Origin: a bacterium
GTDB taxonomy: Bacteria > Sysuimicrobiota > Sysuimicrobiia > Sysuimicrobiales > Segetimicrobiaceae
Direction: 5' to 3'
Length of the DNA: 64,000 nt
Assembly: GCA_035307765.1 (NCBI GenBank)
Contig: DATGHU010000013.1
Span: 30,166 to 94,165 of the forward strand
Position numbers and translations under genes: made by a program. The notes under the pieces were generated by a model. That model saw only the letters and a program-made list of their open reading frames with translations. It was not told the origin of the DNA and ran no database searches. Below, piece by piece: positions 62,857 to 64,000 of this stretch (positions are counted from its first letter, which is position 1; every line of letters begins with the position of its first letter).

Positions 62857-64000
62857 CTACGCGCCGGTGCCCCCCGCGGCCGCCGCAAGGGCCGCGGCGA
62901 GGGGAGGCAGGTCTTCCGGGGACAGCGTGCGGAGGTCGAGGATCAACCGGTCGTCGACGATCCGACAGAACACGGGAGGCCGGGCGTGGTGCAAATGCCG
63001 CTCCCACATCTGCGGGGACCCATCCGCCGGGCAGACGGCCACTCCCCACGACGGCAGCTCCACCCCGGGGAGCGCCCCCCCACCCGCCTCAGCAACGGTG
63101 GGGCTCACCGCGATCGTCGCGGCGGACCCCAGCATCGCACGGAGACGCGCGGCCAGCTCGTGGGCACGGGACGCGAGGACGGAGGGATCGGCGCTCAGCA
63201 TCCGCAGGACCGGAATCGCCTCCCACGCGCGATCCGGATCCCGGTAGACTCGCAGCGTAGCCTCGAGCGCCGCCAGATCGAGCTTGTCGATTCGCACCGC
63301 CCGGGCGATCGGGTGCGCCCGGATCCGGCCGACGATTGGTTCGCGCCCCACGATCACGCCGGCCTGCGGGCCGCCAAGGAGCTTGTCCCCGCTGAAGGTG
63401 ATCACGTCCACGCCGGCGGCCACGGCGGCTCCGGCGGTGGGTTCCGCGGGGAGGCCGCGGGCGCTCAGGTCGATCAGCGCTCCGCTCCCCATGTCGAACA
63501 CCACCGGGATCCCGACGCGGCGCCCCAGGGCGGCGAGGTCGCCCGGTGGAACCTCGTGGACAAATCCGCGCATCGAGAAGTTGCTGCGGTGGACTTTGAC
63601 GAGGAGGGCGGTGTCGGAGGTCAGCGCCGACTCGTAATCGCGCAGGTAGGTCTTGTTCGTCGTCCCTACCTCGACCAGTCGGCACCCGCTGGCCGCCATG
63701 ATGTCGGGAATGCGGAAGCTCCCGCCGATTTCGACGAGTTCCCCGCGCGAGATCACCGCTTCGCGCCCCCGCGCCAGCGCGGTCAGCGACAGCAGGACGG
63801 CCGCCGCGTTGTTGTTCACCGCAAGCGCCGCCTCCGCCCCGGTCAACTCCCGCAACAGGGCGGCGACATGGCGCTGGCGCGAGCTCCGCTCGCCGGTCGC
63901 CGGGTCGACCTCCAGAACCGTCACCCCGGCCGCCGCGGCGACGGCCTGGCGCGCGGCGTCACACAGCGGGGCGCGCCCGAGGTTGGTGTGGAGCAGCACG
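62857..64000 (-). CDS. selA: L-seryl-tRNA(Sec) selenium transferase SelA, 5' end cut by window edge
   Basis: PLP enzyme that converts Ser-tRNA(Sec) to Sec-tRNA(Sec) using selenophosphate. 380 residues visible to the stop; about 80 N-terminal residues lie beyond base 64000. Seen are HTNLGRAPL, NNNAAAVLL, ISRGELVEIGGSFRIP, VGTTNKTYLRDY, KVHRSNFSM, and the Schiff-base Lys in FSGDKLLGGPQAG. Decameric in other bacteria. It is upstream of selB, and selC is 2.6 kb beyond selB on the same strand. Confidence 0.96.
   Translation of the reverse strand, partial: VLLHTNLGRAPLCDAARQAVAAAAGVTVLEVDPATGERSSRQRHVAALLRELTGAEAALAVNNNAAAVLLSLTALARGREAVISRGELVEIGGSFRIPDIMAASGCRLVEVGTTNKTYLRDYESALTSDTALLVKVHRSNFSMRGFVHEVPPGDLAALGRRVGIPVVFDMGSGALIDLSARGLPAEPTAGAAVAAGVDVITFSGDKLLGGPQAGVIVGREPIVGRIRAHPIARAVRIDKLDLAALEATLRVYRDPDRAWEAIPVLRMLSADPSVLASRAHELAARLRAMLGSAATIAVSPTVAEAGGGALPGVELPSWGVAVCPADGSPQMWERHLHHARPPVFCRIVDDRLILDLRTLSPEDLPPLAAALAAAAGGTGA

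Noticed and set aside
1-64000. CRISPR arrays, transposases, phage genes, rRNA
   Set aside because: No regularly spaced direct repeats, no DDE transposase or integrase motifs, no phage structural genes and no rRNA were seen on reading both strands.

Overview
The window is about 64 kb of GC-rich bacterial chromosome with tightly packed, often overlapping genes. The organism is probably a diderm: there is an RND efflux pump with a periplasmic adaptor, a Tat-exported binding protein and a PEP-CTERM-like tail. Its LexA box is of the Gram-positive type, and miaB, mutS, mutL, miaA, hflX and lexA lie close together. That mix fits an uncultivated, high-GC, Terrabacteria-related lineage (Sysuimicrobiota/CSP1-3 or Armatimonadota-like). 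This assignment is inference and was not tested.

Layout. 0-7 kb: an oxidoreductase operon (zinc ADH, SDR, CMD-family protein), a class III aminotransferase, a MEMO1-family protein overlapping an unknown gene, and another SDR. 6.8-18.6 kb: the information-processing core. lexA has its own LexA box; a HEPN-like gene leads miaA, dapL and hflX; mutS-mutL run the other way; miaB and a double zinc-ribbon protein follow. 18.6-24 kb: a secreted protein with a MOSC protein, then CoA transferase, glutaryl-CoA dehydrogenase and an MFS carrier, and a YbaK-type deacylase. 24-28.7 kb: an operon of ANTAR response regulator, PP2C phosphatase and Ser/Thr kinase behind a hairpin-rich leader, a small lipoprotein with a PEP-CTERM-like tail, and an amino-acid permease with an attenuator-like leader.

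28.8-39.5 kb: carbohydrate-type ABC transport. Two tandem, duplicated MalF/MalG permease pairs plus an Asp/Glu racemase/arylmalonate decarboxylase-family enzyme lie on the plus strand. A full binding protein-MalF-MalG-amidohydrolase-dehydrogenase operon converges on them from the minus strand. No matching ATPase is present. 39.6-46.8 kb: a MerR-led operon of adaptor, RND pump, an orphan Opp-type ATPase and an MFS exporter. 46.8-51 kb: single metabolic genes (HpcH/HpaI aldolase, hotdog protein, acetyltransferase, sulfurtransferase, DUF2294).

51-60.9 kb is an accessory, gene-poor stretch. It holds two paralogous REC-REC-GAF proteins, small stress-type genes (RidA, VOC, DUF1801), a frameshifted SigJ-like sigma factor, a DUF1801 remnant, and a tRNA-Sec gene. 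The window closes with selB and selA, so the selenocysteine incorporation machinery (selA, selB, selC) is nearly complete within 6 kb. No selenoprotein gene was recognised.
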